Source of the DNA: Shinella zoogloeoides
Lineage (GTDB): Bacteria; Pseudomonadota; Alphaproteobacteria; Rhizobiales; Rhizobiaceae
Assembly (NCBI RefSeq): GCF_022682305.1
Contig: NZ_CP093531.1
Coordinates: 1 to 64,000 of the forward strand
Reading direction: 5' to 3'
Length of the DNA: 64,000 nucleotides
Of the stretch, positions 62,190 to 64,000 are shown piece by piece. The translations under genes were made by a program, and so were the position numbers. The notes beneath the pieces were generated by a model that did not search any database, was not told where the DNA came from, and saw only the letters and a program-made list of their open reading frames with translations. Numbering within the stretch: the stretch's first letter is position 1; each line of letters begins with the position of its first letter.

Positions 62190-62933
62190 ATGTTGGTGAT
62201 CAAGCTGAGGGAGACAATCATGATCCTGGATTTGCATCGACAAGGTCTGTCGGTGTCGGCGATCGCCAGGCAGACTGGCATCGATCGCAAGACGGTGCGC
62301 AAGTATATCGAGCGAGGGCTGGAGGCGCCGGCCTACGGCCCCAGGAAGCCGAGAGCCGCGGTGATCGACCCGTTCGCCACGTATCTTCGCGAGCGCGTGA
62401 AGGCCTACTCTATGACCGGATGAAGACAGCGGTCATCGGCGAAGGCCAGACGGAGGGCATCGTCTATAACCGCGCACTTGTCGATCTGGCCCGCCATTAC
62501 GGCTTTCACCCCAAGGCATGCCGACCCTATCGCGCCAAGACCAAAGGCAAGGTCGAGCGGCCGTTCCGCTATATCCGGGAGGACTTCTTCCTGGCGCGCT
62601 CCTTCCGCAATCTCGACGACCTGAACGCCCAACTCCGCCATTGGCTCGATACCGTCGCCAATCCGCGGGTCCATGCCACGACGCTGCGCGTGGTCAACGA
62701 GGCCTTCGCCGAAGAACGGCCGCATCTGCGACCGCTGCCCTTGGCTCCGTTCCGCGCGGTGTTGAAGCTGGAGCGCCGCATCTCGCGCGAAGGCATGGTC
62801 AGCGTCGGCGGCAATTCCTACAGCGTCCCGGATGCGACCCGTAGCAGGCTGGTCGAAGTCCACTCGCTTGCCAACGAGCTACGCATCTTCGAGAACGGGA
62901 CCCTGGTCGCGGTCCATCCTGTGCTGGAGGGCC
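62190..62933 (+). pseudogene. IS21 IstA with internal deletion and frameshift
   Basis: From ATG 62190 the N-terminal HTH region is normal (MILDLHRQGLSVSAIARQTG, DRKTVRKYIERGLEAPAYGP) for ~75 residues to RVKAY, then stops at 62423. The other frame resumes at LYDRMKTAVIGEG and continues through RPYRAKTKGKVERPFRYIRE and GGNSYSVPDATRSRL. The middle of the gene, with most catalytic residues, has been deleted at about 62405. The 3' end is cut at LEGRH. It belongs to a different IS21 subgroup from the element at 11771-14275. No istB follows. Confidence 0.85.
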
Positions 62934-63047
62934 GCCATCCATGGAACACTTCTGATTGGAACGGTCGGCGATCGGCTGATTGAAGTCGCGGCCGGCTTCG
63001 GCGTAGTGCTGATCGTGACCGGCGTGTTTTTGTGGTGGCCTCTCTGA
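62934..63047 (+). pseudogene. PepSY-associated membrane protein fragment
   Basis: Directly after the IS21 fragment, a frame reads AIHGTLLIGTVGDRLIEVAA then GFGVVLIVTGVFLWWPL and stops. This is the transmembrane helix and WWP motif of PepSY-TM membrane proteins (iron- or peptidase-associated). Only about 37 residues remain, so it is a relic of a disrupted gene. Confidence 0.6.
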
Positions 63048-63136
63048 CAAACGGCGGTGCCCTAGATACGACTGGCACCACCTCCATAGCAAAAATCGCT
63101 TTCTGGTCTGGAGCCACTCTTAGTCGAAATAGGCGG

Positions 63137-64000
63137 CTATGCAACTTGCGGCGTGGTTTGCACCGGTACCGAAAAAGATCTTGTTTTGCTGTCTCCCAAT
63201 TCGACTCTGGCCAACGCACGCTGAAGGGCCTCAATGCAGATCGGATCGTGAGAATTGCCCGCATCTTCCCACAAAATCGCGAGTGCCTTGGCAATCGGCA
63301 TAGCGGCTCTATAGGGTCGATCGGCGGTCAGAGCGTCAAAGACATCCGCCGTCGAAACTATCCGGACCTCCATCGGAATATTGTCCGCCGTTAAACCACG
63401 CGGATAGCCTTTCCCGTCCAGCCGTTCATGATGGGCGCCCCCGATCAGCGCCGCCTCGGAGAATGCGCCGATTGTAGACAGGATTTGCTCTGAAAACTCG
63501 GCGTGCCTCTTCATCTTGAGCCATTCATCGTCGTCAAGCTTGCCGGGCTTGTCGAGTACACTGTTGCTGACACCGAGTTTGCCGATGTCGTGCAGCAAGG
63601 CAGCCCGCTTGAGGAGCCGGCGAGCCTCGAAACCGATGCCCATTTCCTCCGCGATCAGATCGGTGAAGAGTGCCACACGATCGCTGTGGCCGGAAGTATA
63701 GGGGCTCTTGGCGTCGATGACCTTTGCGAAGCCGGCAGCAATGTCATCGAGATAGTCGTCATCAGCCATAATGGCATGTTGCCCCGGTTCGGAGGCCAAC
63801 ACGATTGCCTCGACATCGGAGGAGGATAAGGCATCCCAGAAAACGTCGTTCTCTGACACGCGGATAAAGGCCTTGACCAGGGAGGGATCGAACCAGTCGC
63901 CCTTACGCTTCTTGATTTCCGTGAGCGCACTTTTCCGGCCGCCGCTGACATGAAATATGTCGATCACCTGAGCCAGGAGAGCAATACGGGAAAACAGCGG
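63137..64000 (-). CDS. HD-GYP phosphodiesterase, 5' end outside window
   Basis: At least 287 residues; the frame is open to the right edge, and upstream codons (LFSRIALLAQVIDIFH) still look like the family, so the start lies beyond 64000. All HD-GYP landmarks are present: KSPYTSGHSDRVALF, LLKRAALLHDIGKLGVS with the HD pair, HAEFSEQIL, and the diagnostic AHHERLDGKGYPRGL. Such enzymes degrade cyclic di-GMP and so lower biofilm and raise motility signals. A preceding region (GDWFDPSLVKAFIRVSENDV) resembles the linker of two-HD-domain members. Confidence 0.9.
   Translation of the reverse strand, partial: PLFSRIALLAQVIDIFHVSGGRKSALTEIKKRKGDWFDPSLVKAFIRVSENDVFWDALSSSDVEAIVLASEPGQHAIMADDDYLDDIAAGFAKVIDAKSPYTSGHSDRVALFTDLIAEEMGIGFEARRLLKRAALLHDIGKLGVSNSVLDKPGKLDDDEWLKMKRHAEFSEQILSTIGAFSEAALIGGAHHERLDGKGYPRGLTADNIPMEVRIVSTADVFDALTADRPYRAAMPIAKALAILWEDAGNSHDPICIEALQRALARVELGDSKTRSFSVPVQTTPQVA

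Noticed and set aside
61364..62983. A single 539-residue IS3/IS21 transposase
   Set aside because: The two parts belong to different families and the join lacks the end of one and the middle of the other.

Overview
The window reads as accessory DNA, most likely from a megaplasmid or plasmid-like island of a member of the Rhizobiales (Rhizobium, Sinorhizobium or Agrobacterium type). It is GC-rich, carries a Ros/MucR-type zinc-finger regulator, mosaics of short palindromes like those described between rhizobial genes, a dnaE2-type polymerase, many small orphan genes, and a dense load of IS21, IS66, IS5, IS3, IS6 and Tn3-family elements. No rRNA, tRNA, CRISPR array or replication gene was recognised. 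The genus is an inference, not a measurement.

Layout. 0-11.5 kb: small orphan genes, a PcfJ-like gene boxed by ~300-430 bp inverted repeats, and a VUT-family transporter gene split by an IS5-type element. 11.8-17.5 kb: a complete IS21 element whose right end sits against the 5' end of dnaE2. 17.6-25 kb: a higBA toxin-antitoxin pair with paired operators, transposase and antitoxin fragments, a MucR-like regulator and a complete Tn3-family transposon (tnpR, tnpA) with 40-bp terminal repeats. 25.4-28.5 kb: a small gene and a complete IS66 element with a perfect 8-bp target duplication. 29-38.4 kb: a cluster of orphan genes, including a small basic protein, an AbiEii-like nucleotidyltransferase overlapping a second PcfJ-like gene, a metallophosphoesterase and an orphan DNA methyltransferase. 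38.8-46.4 kb: a WGR protein, an intact IS3 element, a nuclease-rich group (PD-(D/E)XK-like protein, thermonuclease-like protein, DUF488, DUF2945), then a truncated phage-tail-like glycine-rich gene, a 5'-truncated Tn3 tnpA and an IS6 fragment.

46.5-60.9 kb is the only clearly metabolic block: a LysR regulator divergent from a Rieske oxygenase and its FAD/[2Fe-2S] reductase, a HisC-like aminotransferase, a DUF2817 peptidase-like protein, an unrecognised beta-rich protein co-directional with an Rbs-type sugar ABC transporter, a LacI-type regulator with two matching operators, and a small-subunit-plus-amidase pair. Together they look like uptake and breakdown of an unidentified compound that carries both a sugar-like part and nitrogen or methyl/aryl groups. 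Between the LacI gene and the amidase lie a 56-bp IS21 end remnant and decayed DUF1989 and UPF0262 genes. 61-64 kb is a pile-up of truncated IS3, internally deleted IS21 and a PepSY membrane fragment, ending in a partial HD-GYP gene.

The best candidates for undescribed biology are the AbiEii-like/PcfJ pair with its repeated promoter boxes, the second PcfJ gene inside an inverted-repeat box, the 41-43.6 kb nuclease group, and the catabolic block with its unknown 448-residue protein.
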